From contig JBDRCC010000001.1 of NCBI GenBank assembly GCA_043822065.1, forward strand, positions 1 to 64,000: 64,000 nucleotides of DNA, in the 5' to 3' direction. The translations under genes were made by a program, and so were the position numbers. The notes under the pieces were generated by a model that did no database searches, was not told the origin of the DNA, and saw only the letters and a program-made list of their open reading frames with translations. The stretch's first letter is position 1. The number at the start of each line of letters is the position of its first letter. This DNA is from JBDRCC01 sp043822065 [NCBI: archaeon] (GTDB lineage Archaea; Undinarchaeota; CAZHTU01). Positions 34,078 through 41,691 of the stretch are shown here, in pieces.

Positions 34078-35418
34078 TTATTTCAGGTGTTTCTCAACAA
34101 ACTCGTCGAGGACCTGCTCGATTGAGGGGTTGCTTATTGACGTAATGTCATAGGATACCCTGACAATCGGCTTGTTGCACTTCACGAGCTTGGCGAGGTC
34201 AATTGGGCTCCCGTCGACAACGACGTCGCATTTGGCGGCGTTTATTGTTGTCTCCAGGTCCTTGAGCTGCTCCTCATTGTACCCCATTGCCGGGACGATT
34301 TCTTTCAGTTGGGGGAACTCCTCGAAGATTGCCTTCATCGTCCCAACCAAATAGGGCGTTGGGTCGATGATTTGAGCCCCGCCTTCCTTGGCGGCGACAT
34401 AGCCCGCGCCGAAGCTCATCCCGCCGTGGGTGAGGGTTGGGCCGTCTTCCACGACGAGAACCTTCTTTCCTTTGATGCTTTGGGGGTCTTCGACGCTCAC
34501 TGTGGAATTCGTCCGTATTATCTTCGCTTGCGGGTTTATCCTCTTGATGTTCCTTTCGACGGTTTTCACGTCCTCCGGCTTGGCGTTGTTCATCTTGTTG
34601 ATGATTACTGCGTCTGCGACGCGCACGTTCACTTCACCGGGGTGGTACTTGATCTCATGGCCGGGCCTGAGCGGGTCTGCGACCACGAATTCCAGGTCAG
34701 GCACGTAGAAAGAAACCTCGTTGTTTCCGCCGTCGAACACTATCACGTCAGCCTCTTTTTCTGCCTGGCGGACGATTTTCTCATAGTCGACGCCTGAGTA
34801 GATTACAAGGCCCTGTTCGATGTAGGGCTCGTACTCTTCCCGCTCCTCGATGGTGCAGTGGTTCTTTTCGAGGTCTGCGTATTCTGCAAACCTCATGACT
34901 TCCTGCTCGACGAGGTCTGCATAGGGCATCGGCTCCCGAATTGCTACGACCTTGAACCCTTTGCCCTTGAGGTAGCGGTAAACCGCCCTGGAGACCTGGC
35001 TCTTTCCGCAGCCGGTCCTGACAGCGGTAACCGCGACTACCGGCTTGGTTGACTTAACCATTGTGTTATTCCTGCTGATTAGGCGGTAATTTGCTCCGGC
35101 GGCGAGTGCTATTGAGCCCTTGTGAACGACTTCCTCGTGGGAAACGTCGGAGTATGCTAAAATGACTTCGTCAATTTTGTTTTTCTTGACAAATTCGCTG
35201 AGCTTTGCCTCCGGAATCATCGGGATGCCGTTCGGGTAAAGCTTCCCTGCCAGCGCGGGCGGGTATTTCCGCTCGGCTTCCTCAATCGTTCCGACGTTCT
35301 GTTCGCCCGCAACGGTGAAGGCTTTCACGTCGTAGTCCTCATTGTCCCTGAAAACGGTGTTGAAGGTGTGGAAGTCCATACCCAGTGCACCGATAATAAC
35401 AACACTAGTCTTTTTCAA
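34078..35418 (-). CDS. Cyclic 2,3-diphosphoglycerate synthetase-like P-loop protein
   Basis: 446 residues. A Rossmann-like N-terminus, then a P-loop AVRTGCGKSQVSRAVYRYLK around residue 130, DVIVFDGGNNE as a Walker-B-like site and VADAVIINKMNNA as a base-recognition-like motif. This is the family named after methanogen cyclic 2,3-DPG synthetase. Most members are uncharacterised; in this window it lies beside carbamate kinase and ornithine carbamoyltransferase, so an arginine/carbamoyl-phosphate link is possible instead of a thermoprotectant role. Confidence 0.8.
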   Translation of the reverse strand: MKKTSVVIIGALGMDFHTFNTVFRDNEDYDVKAFTVAGEQNVGTIEEAERKYPPALAGKLYPNGIPMIPEAKLSEFVKKNKIDEVILAYSDVSHEEVVHKGSIALAAGANYRLISRNNTMVKSTKPVVAVTAVRTGCGKSQVSRAVYRYLKGKGFKVVAIREPMPYADLVEQEVMRFAEYADLEKNHCTIEEREEYEPYIEQGLVIYSGVDYEKIVRQAEKEADVIVFDGGNNEVSFYVPDLEFVVADPLRPGHEIKYHPGEVNVRVADAVIINKMNNAKPEDVKTVERNIKRINPQAKIIRTNSTVSVEDPQSIKGKKVLVVEDGPTLTHGGMSFGAGYVAAKEGGAQIIDPTPYLVGTMKAIFEEFPQLKEIVPAMGYNEEQLKDLETTINAAKCDVVVDGSPIDLAKLVKCNKPIVRVSYDITSISNPSIEQVLDEFVEKHLK

Positions 35419-35468
35419 TTTGAAACCCCCTTACATTTCATAACTAGAATATAGGGATATGGCTGATG

Positions 35469-36401
35469 TTATTTAAACTTTTCCTTGAAAATCTGAGTTC
35501 CAGCGCTTCCGGAGACTGCAGCCTCGAGGTTGTCTATCGAGGTGATGACCGCACGCTTGCCGCCTGACTCGAGGAATTCTATCGCCGCCTCCACCTTTGG
35601 GCCCATGCTCCCTGGGGGGAAGTGCCCCGCAGCAAGGTATTTTTTCGCCTCTGCGGCGGTCAGGCTGTTCAGCTCGACCTCGGTAGGCTTCCCGTAGTTG
35701 AGCGACACCTTGTCGACGTCGGTCAGGAGAATCATTGCGTCCGCCTTTATCTCCTGCGCAAGCTTTGAGGTCGCAAGGTCCTTGTCAATGACTGCCTCCA
35801 CCCCGCGAATTTTCTCGCCGCGCTCAATCATCGGTATCCCTCCGCCGCCGCAGGCAATGACAATTATGCCCATGCGGACGAGCCGCCTTATCTCCTCGCG
35901 CTCTAATATCCTCAGGGGCTTTGGCGAAGGGACGACGCGCCGGTAGCCCTTGCCGTGGATTGGTATCGTCTGGAAGGGAAGCTTTTCGGCCTCCCCTTTG
36001 GAGTAGTACGGCCCTATCGGCTTTGTCGGGTTCTTGAAGGCGGGGTCGTTTTCGTCGACGACGACGCCGGTGACTATCGTGGCAATCAGCTTGTCGACTT
36101 TCAGCTTGCGGAACTCGTTTTCGAGCGCACGCTCTATGAGATAGCCGAGCAGGCCCTGGCTTTCCGCGACGAGGACTTCAAGCGGCATTTTCGGGACGGC
36201 GTGGGCCGCCTCCTGCTGGAGGAGGAGGTAGCCAATCTGCGGGCCGTTGCCGTGAGTGAGCGCAATGTTGTACTTGGCGGCTAAGTGCGCTATCTGGCGG
36301 CATGGCTCCGAGAGGTTCTTCCTCTGCTCGTCAAACGTGCCCTTCTGTCCGTGCTTTATCAGGGCATTTCCGCCGAGCGCGATAACAATAGTTTCACCCA
36401 T
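35469..36401 (-). CDS. arcC: Carbamate kinase
   Basis: 310 residues from the ATG at 36401 (MGETIVIALGGNALI, the family's usual start); longer upstream frame is rejected as it overlaps the divergent promoter. Amino acid kinase fold with GNGPQIGYLL, CGGGGIP, DKDLATSKLA, and GSMGPKVEAA. Catalyses carbamoyl phosphate + ADP to ATP + carbamate (or the reverse). Divergent from ornithine carbamoyltransferase, the other half of citrulline fermentation; no arginine deiminase is in the window. Confidence 0.95.
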   Translation of the reverse strand: MGETIVIALGGNALIKHGQKGTFDEQRKNLSEPCRQIAHLAAKYNIALTHGNGPQIGYLLLQQEAAHAVPKMPLEVLVAESQGLLGYLIERALENEFRKLKVDKLIATIVTGVVVDENDPAFKNPTKPIGPYYSKGEAEKLPFQTIPIHGKGYRRVVPSPKPLRILEREEIRRLVRMGIIVIACGGGGIPMIERGEKIRGVEAVIDKDLATSKLAQEIKADAMILLTDVDKVSLNYGKPTEVELNSLTAAEAKKYLAAGHFPPGSMGPKVEAAIEFLESGGKRAVITSIDNLEAAVSGSAGTQIFKEKFK

Positions 36402-36440
36402 GGGAAAATATAAAGCTTCGTTCTTTATTAACCATGCGAA
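36402..36440. promoter_or_regulatory. Compact divergent promoter of arcC and argF
   Basis: Only 39 bp separate the two starts. On the plus strand AAAATATAAAG (about 30 bp before argF) fits a TATA box; on the minus strand TTAATAAAG (about 25-30 bp before arcC) does. The boxes overlap the opposite gene's start region, so the two genes may compete or be co-regulated. Confidence 0.55.
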
Positions 36441-37355
36441 ATGGTGCGGCATTTACTTTCTATAAACGACATGACCAAAGAGAGGGTAGAGAAGATACTC
36501 GACAAAGCCTCCGAGCTTAAGGCTGGACGGAAGAGACTTGCAGGCAGGGACGCGCTGCCCGGGAAAAACCTGGCGATGATTTTCGAGCGGGCTTCGACCA
36601 GGACGAGAATAAGCTTTGACCTGGCGATAACCGAGCTCGGCGGGCATGCGATGGAATTGAGCCCGAGCACCCTGGCGATGAGCAAGGGGGAGAGCCTCGA
36701 GGACACTGCGCATGTCATGGAGCGGTTCTACGACGCGATAATGATACGGACCTACAGCCACGAGACGCTGAAGAGGTGGGCGTCGGTCGCAAAAATCCCG
36801 ATAATAAACGGGCTTGACGACGTCGAGCACCCATGCCAGGCGATATGCGACATGCTCACCGTAAGGGAGCACTTTGGCAAGCTGAAGGGGCTGAACTTCG
36901 TCTTCGTTGGGGACTGCGACCAGAACATGGCAACTTCTCTGGCGCTCATTTGCGGCATGATGGGCCTGAACTTCACCGCCGCATGCCCGAAGGAATACCA
37001 GACCAAGGGCTGGGTCCAGAAGCAGATAAAGGGCAAGATAAACTTCAGAATCGAGCACGACCTCAAGAAGGCGGCAAAGGATGCAGATGTGATATACACT
37101 GACATCTGGGTGAACCCAGGCTTCGAGAAGGAGAAGGAAGCGAGGCTGAAAATCCTGAGACCGTACCAGGTGAACGAGGAAGTGGCGAAAAGCGCTCCGG
37201 ACGACTACGTTTTCATGCACTGCCTGCCAGCCAACAGGGGGCAGGAGGTCACGGACGAGGTAATCGACAGCAAGAACTCGATAGTCTTCGAGCAGGCTGA
37301 AAACAGATTGCACGGGCAGAAGGGCATATTGATTGATTTGATTACGGGGCTATAG
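36441..37355 (+). CDS. argF: Ornithine carbamoyltransferase
   Basis: 304 residues. Carbamoyl-phosphate site STRT in FERASTRTRISFD, catalytic HPCQ in VEHPCQAICD, ornithine-binding region and HCLPANRGQEVTDEV near the end. Interconverts ornithine + carbamoyl phosphate and citrulline. With carbamate kinase next door a catabolic, ATP-yielding direction is as plausible as arginine synthesis. A tRNA-Arg gene follows 39 bp downstream. Confidence 0.95.
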   Translation: MVRHLLSINDMTKERVEKILDKASELKAGRKRLAGRDALPGKNLAMIFERASTRTRISFDLAITELGGHAMELSPSTLAMSKGESLEDTAHVMERFYDAIMIRTYSHETLKRWASVAKIPIINGLDDVEHPCQAICDMLTVREHFGKLKGLNFVFVGDCDQNMATSLALICGMMGLNFTAACPKEYQTKGWVQKQIKGKINFRIEHDLKKAAKDADVIYTDIWVNPGFEKEKEARLKILRPYQVNEEVAKSAPDDYVFMHCLPANRGQEVTDEVIDSKNSIVFEQAENRLHGQKGILIDLITGL

Positions 37356-37394
37356 AGAAAAGTTTTAAACTGCAGAATTGATTAGTCGGTTTAG

Positions 37395-37504
37395 GCTCCG
37401 GTAGCCTAGTTTGGATAAGGCGTCAACGGAAATTGGAAAAACCCAAATCCGGCGCAAGCCTTCTAAGCTGAAGACCGCGGGTTCAAATCCCGCCCGGAGC
37501 GCCA
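37395..37504 (+). tRNA. tRNA-Arg(TCT) with an intron in the anticodon stem
   Basis: Acceptor GCTCCGG/CCGGAGC, G73, encoded CCA; T arm GCGGG-TTCAAAT-CCCGC. The 3' half holds CTTCTAA-GCTGA, i.e. loop with anticodon TCT and the 3' strand of the stem, but the 5' strand TCAGC is only restored by removing 32 bases. TATA-like gttttaaac about 25-30 bp upstream. A near-copy of the 3' end lies 104 bp further on. Confidence 0.85.
37426..37457 (+). other. tRNA intron (32 nt, non-canonical position in the 5' anticodon stem)
   Basis: Joining ...GTCA (ending 37425) to GCCTTCTAAGC (from 37458) gives a perfect stem TCAGC/GCTGA; shifting by one base is equivalent. A relaxed bulge-helix-bulge can be drawn: central helix CGTC/GGCG with one G-U pair, bulges AAC and CAA(G), inner pairs GGA/TCC, outer AAGG/CCTT. 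The position is between stem residues 29 and 30, not the usual 37/38. Confidence 0.75.
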
Positions 37505-37606
37505 CTTTATAGTTCTGAGCGGAGCGAAGACTAAGGTAGTTTTCTTTTTCGTCGACGTTTTTCTTTTTCTAAAAGAAAAAGGCCGTGAGAATCCCACCCG
37601 GAGCGC
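37505..37606 (+). repeat. tRNA-Arg(TCT)-associated element: palindrome plus 17-bp copy of the tRNA 3' end
   Basis: Contains GTAGTTTTCTTTTT, a 10-bp stem-loop TTTTTCTTTT-TCT-AAAAGAAAAA, then AATCCCACCCGGAGCGC (37590-37606), a copy of the tRNA 3' end (37486-37502) with one mismatch. The stem differs from the one after tRNA-Arg(TCG) at its two terminal pairs, changed on both arms, so pairing is preserved. Confidence 0.7.
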
Positions 37607-37611
37607 TTATT

Positions 37612-38292
37612 TTATTCAGAGGCGCCGAATGTGTTTTGAGTATTTTTTGCTGGCGGCTTTTTTTCAGTAGGTGCAGGCTTTGCCTTTTCAGGCTCCTCCT
37701 CGTCCATGCCGCCGAAGCTACCAAAGTCATCTTTTTCCACTGCCCCTGGCAACGGCTCCTCAGTTTTTGGAGCCGGGAGAACCTTGGTCACTATGAACTC
37801 CACGCCGAAATAGAAAATGACGAAGAAAAGCAGGATGCCGACAAGGGTCGGTATCGTGTCTACCGGGCGGATGAGGTAGGGTGAGTAAATGAACGGGGTG
37901 AACACTATCAGGAAGTAGGACACCTCGCGTATTCGCCCTATCGCCTTCGCGACCTCACGCCCCTGGATTGCCATACGCATTATGATTAGCCCGTAGATGA
38001 GCATTGCAACTGCAACGCCGACCTTGAACGCGACGAGGGGAGTTATCCTGGCGATGTTGAGCCGCGAGAACATTGTCCTAATCCAGTCAATCCCTACCCA
38101 CAGGGCAGTAAGCCCGTTTGCGGCGGCGTTGCCCAAGTCGGTCCCCCTCCGCTCCTGGTAGTAGTCGTTGACAATCCAGTTTAGGTATACTGGGATAAGT
38201 ATCCAAAGCATCTCCGGGTTGTCGTATGGGCCGTAAACAAAGACCTTCCAAAGCCCCTGGGGGATGAGAATGAGGAACTCTACAAATTCCAT
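37612..38292 (-). CDS. Polytopic membrane protein with acidic/proline-rich tail, unknown
   Basis: 226 residues: about four or five TM helices in the first ~165 residues, with an early cytosolic NDYYQERRGTDLGNAAANG segment, then a hydrophilic tail rich in Pro, Glu and Lys (LPAPKTEEPLPG onwards) that may be disordered. No family recognised. Its stop is 6 bp from the duplicated tRNA end, so the insertion of that element could have set this gene's present C-terminus. Confidence 0.6.
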   Translation of the reverse strand: MEFVEFLILIPQGLWKVFVYGPYDNPEMLWILIPVYLNWIVNDYYQERRGTDLGNAAANGLTALWVGIDWIRTMFSRLNIARITPLVAFKVGVAVAMLIYGLIIMRMAIQGREVAKAIGRIREVSYFLIVFTPFIYSPYLIRPVDTIPTLVGILLFFVIFYFGVEFIVTKVLPAPKTEEPLPGAVEKDDFGSFGGMDEEEPEKAKPAPTEKKPPAKNTQNTFGASE

Positions 38293-38337
38293 CGTGCAGG
38301 TAACCGTTTTATACTTAATATTCTTTTCTACCTATAC

Positions 38338-38928
38338 ATGAACTTCATTAAGGCAAGCCTCTCAAAGATGAGGCGGTACAGGAAGATTTCAGCAGTTGAC
38401 GAGATATCCAGGCGCTACTTTGTTATGAACGGCTTCGACGGCGCCCTCGTGACGCTTGGCGTGATAATGGGCTCGTATTTCTCCGGTGTCCATGACGCGT
38501 ATCTCATAATCGGCGCAGTTTTGGGCGGGGCGCTTGCGATGGCGCTCTCTGGGGCATCCGGTGCGTTCTTCACGGAAAGGGCGGAGCGGAGGTTCAAGCT
38601 CAGGAGGATTGAGCGCGCGATGCTCACGAAGCTCAAGGACACCCAGCACGGCAGGGCATCGGTTTTTGCGTACTACTGGACTGCATTCATAAACAGTTCA
38701 TCGTCGGCAGCGGCTTCAGTCATCATACTTATACCAATCATGCTGAACGCAGCGGGCTTAGTCCAGATTTCTACGGCAGTGTACGGCTCCATTGGAATTG
38801 CATTTGCAATGATTTTCGCACTTGGCGTCTACCTTGCCAAGCTATCGAAGGATAATGCAGTCGCACAGGGGCTTAAGATGGTGTTTGTCGGGCTAATCTG
38901 CGCGGGGATTATTCTTCTTTTTGCCTGA
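38338..38928 (+). CDS. VIT1/CCC1-like transporter
   Basis: 196 residues with about five TM helices. MNGFDGALVTLGVIMGSYFSG, ALAMALSGASGAFFTERAERR and the following charged loop match the VIT family of Fe2+/Mn2+ transporters (the vacuolar iron transporter signature GxxDG...G and the second-helix SGxSG). Direction and metal not known. The 3' end overlaps the convergent DUF357 gene by 20 bp. Confidence 0.8.
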   Translation: MNFIKASLSKMRRYRKISAVDEISRRYFVMNGFDGALVTLGVIMGSYFSGVHDAYLIIGAVLGGALAMALSGASGAFFTERAERRFKLRRIERAMLTKLKDTQHGRASVFAYYWTAFINSSSSAAASVIILIPIMLNAAGLVQISTAVYGSIGIAFAMIFALGVYLAKLSKDNAVAQGLKMVFVGLICAGIILLFA

Positions 38929-39193
38929 GAATGCTGTTGTTGAGGCCGATTTCGTACCAGGACCATGCCCAGATTATCGCCTCGAATGAGTTTACGTAAT
39001 CGCCCTTTTCCATGAAGTGCTTGCAGTCGTGGACGTAGGCTAATATGTTTGCCATGAATTCGCCGCCCTTCTCCCCCATCGGCTCGATGCCGGGAAGCAG
39101 GGGCTCGAGCTTGTCAAGCCATTTGAGTATCTCTTCCTTGGTGACCCTGTCCTTTATCTTTGCCCCGGTTTCGCTTTTAAATCCAGCGCCCAT
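38909..39193 (-). CDS. DUF357-family helical protein
   Basis: 94 residues from the ATG at 39193; an upstream in-frame Met would overlap the divergent CCA gene. All-helical, with FMANILAYVHDCKHFMEKGDYVNSFEAIIWAWSWYEIG, the recognisable core of the archaeal DUF357 family. Function unknown. Only 10 bp separate its start from that of the divergent CCA enzyme. Confidence 0.78.
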   Translation of the reverse strand: MGAGFKSETGAKIKDRVTKEEILKWLDKLEPLLPGIEPMGEKGGEFMANILAYVHDCKHFMEKGDYVNSFEAIIWAWSWYEIGLNNSILRQKEE

Positions 39194-39203
39194 ATAGGGT
39201 AGT

Positions 39204-40496
39204 ATGAAAGAAGTCTTAGATAAGATTACCCCTTCCAAAGAGGAGCGGGAGAGGGTCCACAGGCTTGCGCAGGAGATGGTCGCGGAGATACGGAAGCTTG
39301 GCTACCATGCAGAGGTGATGGGCTCAATCGCGAAGGAGACCTGGGTCTCAGGCGAGGCTGACATCGACATATTTGTTTTCTTCAGCCAGAAGACGACAAA
39401 GCAGGAGCTAGAAAGGAAAGGCCTGGAGCTCGGGAAGAAAATATTCAAGAAGCTCGGGGGGAGCTTTGAGATTGGGTTTGCCGAGCACCCTTACGTCAAG
39501 GGCGAGATAAGGGGAATAGGCGCGGACATTGTACCTTGCTACAAGCTCAAGAAGGTCGAGATAAAGAGCGCGGTGGACCGGACGCCGTTCCACACGCATT
39601 ACGTCAACAAAAGGCTGAAGAAGCCCCAGAGGAAAGAAGTCCTCCTGCTCAAGCAGTTCTGCCGCGGGCAGGAGATATACGGCTCCGAGCTGAAGACGGA
39701 GGGGCTTTCCGGCTACCTCTGCGAGATTCTCATACTCAGGTACGGGACGTTCTCAGACTGCATCGACGCGATTTCGAAGTGGAAGGAGGGCAAGATAATA
39801 GACATTGAGGAGCATTACCTCAAGGACGAAGCCGAAAAGCTCAGGCAGCAGTTCAGGGCCCCGCTGATAGCCATAGACCCTGTCGACCTGAACAGGAACG
39901 TTGCCGCGGTGCTAAGCAGGAAGAACCTGCTCAAACTGATAAAAGCTGCAAAGGGGTACAGGCAGAAGCCGTCTGAAAAGTTCTTTTTCCAGGGAAGGGT
40001 TGAGCCCATGAGCCCAAGGAGAATAAAGGGCTGCATGTTTGTCGTCTTCCCGCGGGAAAAGGTGCTTGACGACATAATCTACCCGCAGATGAGGTCGACT
40101 GCCAAGAAGATATCCACCGCGCTCATGATTAACGGGTTTGAGGTGCTGAAGGAGGGCGCCTGGGCGAACGGGAGCTGCGTCCTTGTGTTCAGGCTCAAGT
40201 CTGCAAGGATTCCAAAGAAGTACAAGCACTACGGCCCCCCGCTTGAGATGAAGGAGCACACCGCAAGGTTCCGGAAGAAGTACAAGTCTGTGAAAAAGGA
40301 AGGAAAGCGGCTTGTCGTCCTGAGGGAAAGGAAGTACCAGGAGGCTGACGCCTTCCTTAAGGCTTACCTGAGGAAGGAAAAAGGCATCGCAAGCCACCTT
40401 GACGCAAAAAAGGCGAAGATGGTAACGGATGCCAAAAGCATTTTCAGGGAGGATTTCGGCCAGTGGCTCACAAAGTGGTACAATGAAAAAGACTAA
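39204..40496 (+). CDS. cca: CCA-adding enzyme, class I
   Basis: 430 residues. Adds or repairs the 3' CCA of tRNA using CTP and ATP. Class I polymerase-beta core: GSIAKETWVSGEADIDIFVFF with the metal Asp pair, third Asp in GADIVPCYKL; then the YGSELKTEGLSGYLCEIL region, and the C-terminal archaeal body domains. Relevant locally since two of four tRNAs here do not encode CCA. Overlaps the next gene by 14 bp. Confidence 0.95.
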   Translation: MKEVLDKITPSKEERERVHRLAQEMVAEIRKLGYHAEVMGSIAKETWVSGEADIDIFVFFSQKTTKQELERKGLELGKKIFKKLGGSFEIGFAEHPYVKGEIRGIGADIVPCYKLKKVEIKSAVDRTPFHTHYVNKRLKKPQRKEVLLLKQFCRGQEIYGSELKTEGLSGYLCEILILRYGTFSDCIDAISKWKEGKIIDIEEHYLKDEAEKLRQQFRAPLIAIDPVDLNRNVAAVLSRKNLLKLIKAAKGYRQKPSEKFFFQGRVEPMSPRRIKGCMFVVFPREKVLDDIIYPQMRSTAKKISTALMINGFEVLKEGAWANGSCVLVFRLKSARIPKKYKHYGPPLEMKEHTARFRKKYKSVKKEGKRLVVLRERKYQEADAFLKAYLRKEKGIASHLDAKKAKMVTDAKSIFREDFGQWLTKWYNEKD

Positions 40497-40956
40497 TAAA
40501 ATGAAGCTTGCTGGCAAATGCCCGGTCTGCGGAAGCGACCTTGAGTACAGCTGGAGCGAAGAGAACATACCCTACTTTGGAAACATACTCATAACCCTGC
40601 TCAAGTGCAAGTGCGGGTACAAGTCGTCGGACGCCATCTCAACTGATGAAAAGGCGCCCTACCACGGAGAGCTGAAGGTCTCGAAAAAGACACTGAACAC
40701 TAGGATAGTGAAATCGAGCACGGGAAACGTCAGAATCCCTGAGCTCGGGGTGGACATCAGCTCAGGCCCCGCATCTGAAGGATACGTCAGCAATGCGGAG
40801 GGTGTGTTGAACAGGATAGAAGAGGCGATAGGGAGCAGGAGGGGCGGGGCGAAAGTGAAGAAGATGATGGCTGACGTAAGGGCTGGAAAAAAGACAGTTA
40901 CCCTGATAATCGACGATCCCAAGGGGAACTCTTTCATCGTGAAGGCTGAGAGATAA
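40483..40956 (+). CDS. ZPR1-type zinc-finger protein
   Basis: 157 residues from ATG 40483 (ATG 40501 is an alternative). N-terminal zinc finger CPVCGSDLEY ... CKCGYKS, followed by the ZPR1 beta-barrel (STGNVRIPELGVDISSGPASEGYVSNAEGVLNRIEEAI). Archaeal homologue of eukaryotic ZPR1, which works with translation elongation factor 1A folding; an archaeal role in translation is inferred. Overlaps the cca 3' end. Confidence 0.88.
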   Translation: MKKTNKMKLAGKCPVCGSDLEYSWSEENIPYFGNILITLLKCKCGYKSSDAISTDEKAPYHGELKVSKKTLNTRIVKSSTGNVRIPELGVDISSGPASEGYVSNAEGVLNRIEEAIGSRRGGAKVKKMMADVRAGKKTVTLIIDDPKGNSFIVKAER

Positions 40957-41209
40957 TTCGTTCAATTTCTGCCTTTTTCGACATATTGAGGTAGTAGGCG
41001 TCGCCGTGACGGGTTTTTCCATAACAGCAGACAAGACGCTGCTGCATCAGGTCGTGAAGGACGTACTTTACATAGCCCCTCAGGTGCGCATCAATGCCGG
41101 ATTGGAGCCGTTCGAATAATAGATGACCTTTCCCCCATGCCGTTTCGCGGTAAAGCCTCCTAAGGACCGCCTTCCGGATTTCATTGTAATTCTCTGGCGA
41201 GATTCCCAT
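40934..41209 (-). CDS. Small winged-helix-like protein
   Basis: 91 residues: helical with a likely wing (GYVKYVLHDLMQQRLVCCYGKTRHGDAYYLN), resembling a winged helix-turn-helix DNA-binding protein. Convergent with the ZPR1 gene and overlapping it by 23 bp. Its promoter faces the next HTH gene. Specific function unknown. Confidence 0.55.
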   Translation of the reverse strand: MGISPENYNEIRKAVLRRLYRETAWGKGHLLFERLQSGIDAHLRGYVKYVLHDLMQQRLVCCYGKTRHGDAYYLNMSKKAEIERIISQPSR

Positions 41210-41323
41210 AAAATCACTGGCGGGTTTGTTTGTATTTAAAGTTTCCTGAAGAGACTTTCTAAAAATAGCCGCTACGGGCTAAAAATAGAAAAGCTTATAA
41301 ATTCTGAAACCTAAGTATGAAGC

Positions 41324-41668
41324 ATGAGTGAAGTGCCCGAATCAATATTCATAGAAACCTTCGGCAATTCGCCGATGAACAGGGTGCTTGATTTTTTAGT
41401 CACCTATGAGGGGTTTGACTACTCCATGACGCAGATTGCCGAGTATTCTGAAATCGGATACGCCACCTTAAAACTGTTCTGGAAGAACCTCGAAGAGAAC
41501 GGAATAGTGAAGATGACGAGGAAGGTCGGGAACGCAAAGATGTACAAACTGAACCTTGATAGTCCCGTCGTCCAGAAGTTCTGGGATTTCTACTGGGCAG
41601 TCGCCAAAATCAAGACTGATGATTACTTCAGGAAAGAGGGGCTCCTCCAAGCCGCCAAAAAGGTTTAA
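41324..41668 (+). CDS. Winged helix-turn-helix protein, putative regulator
   Basis: 114 residues. HTH core FLVTYEGFDYSMTQIAEYSEIGYATLKLFWKNLEENGIVKMTRKVGNAK with a wing and a helical C-terminus, as in small archaeal transcription factors. Preceded by a TATA-like aagcttataaattc. Directly upstream of HMG-CoA reductase by 23 bp, so it may share its transcript or control it. Confidence 0.72.
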   Translation: MSEVPESIFIETFGNSPMNRVLDFLVTYEGFDYSMTQIAEYSEIGYATLKLFWKNLEENGIVKMTRKVGNAKMYKLNLDSPVVQKFWDFYWAVAKIKTDDYFRKEGLLQAAKKV

Positions 41669-41691
41669 ATCCCACGAGGGTTAGTTTTCTT

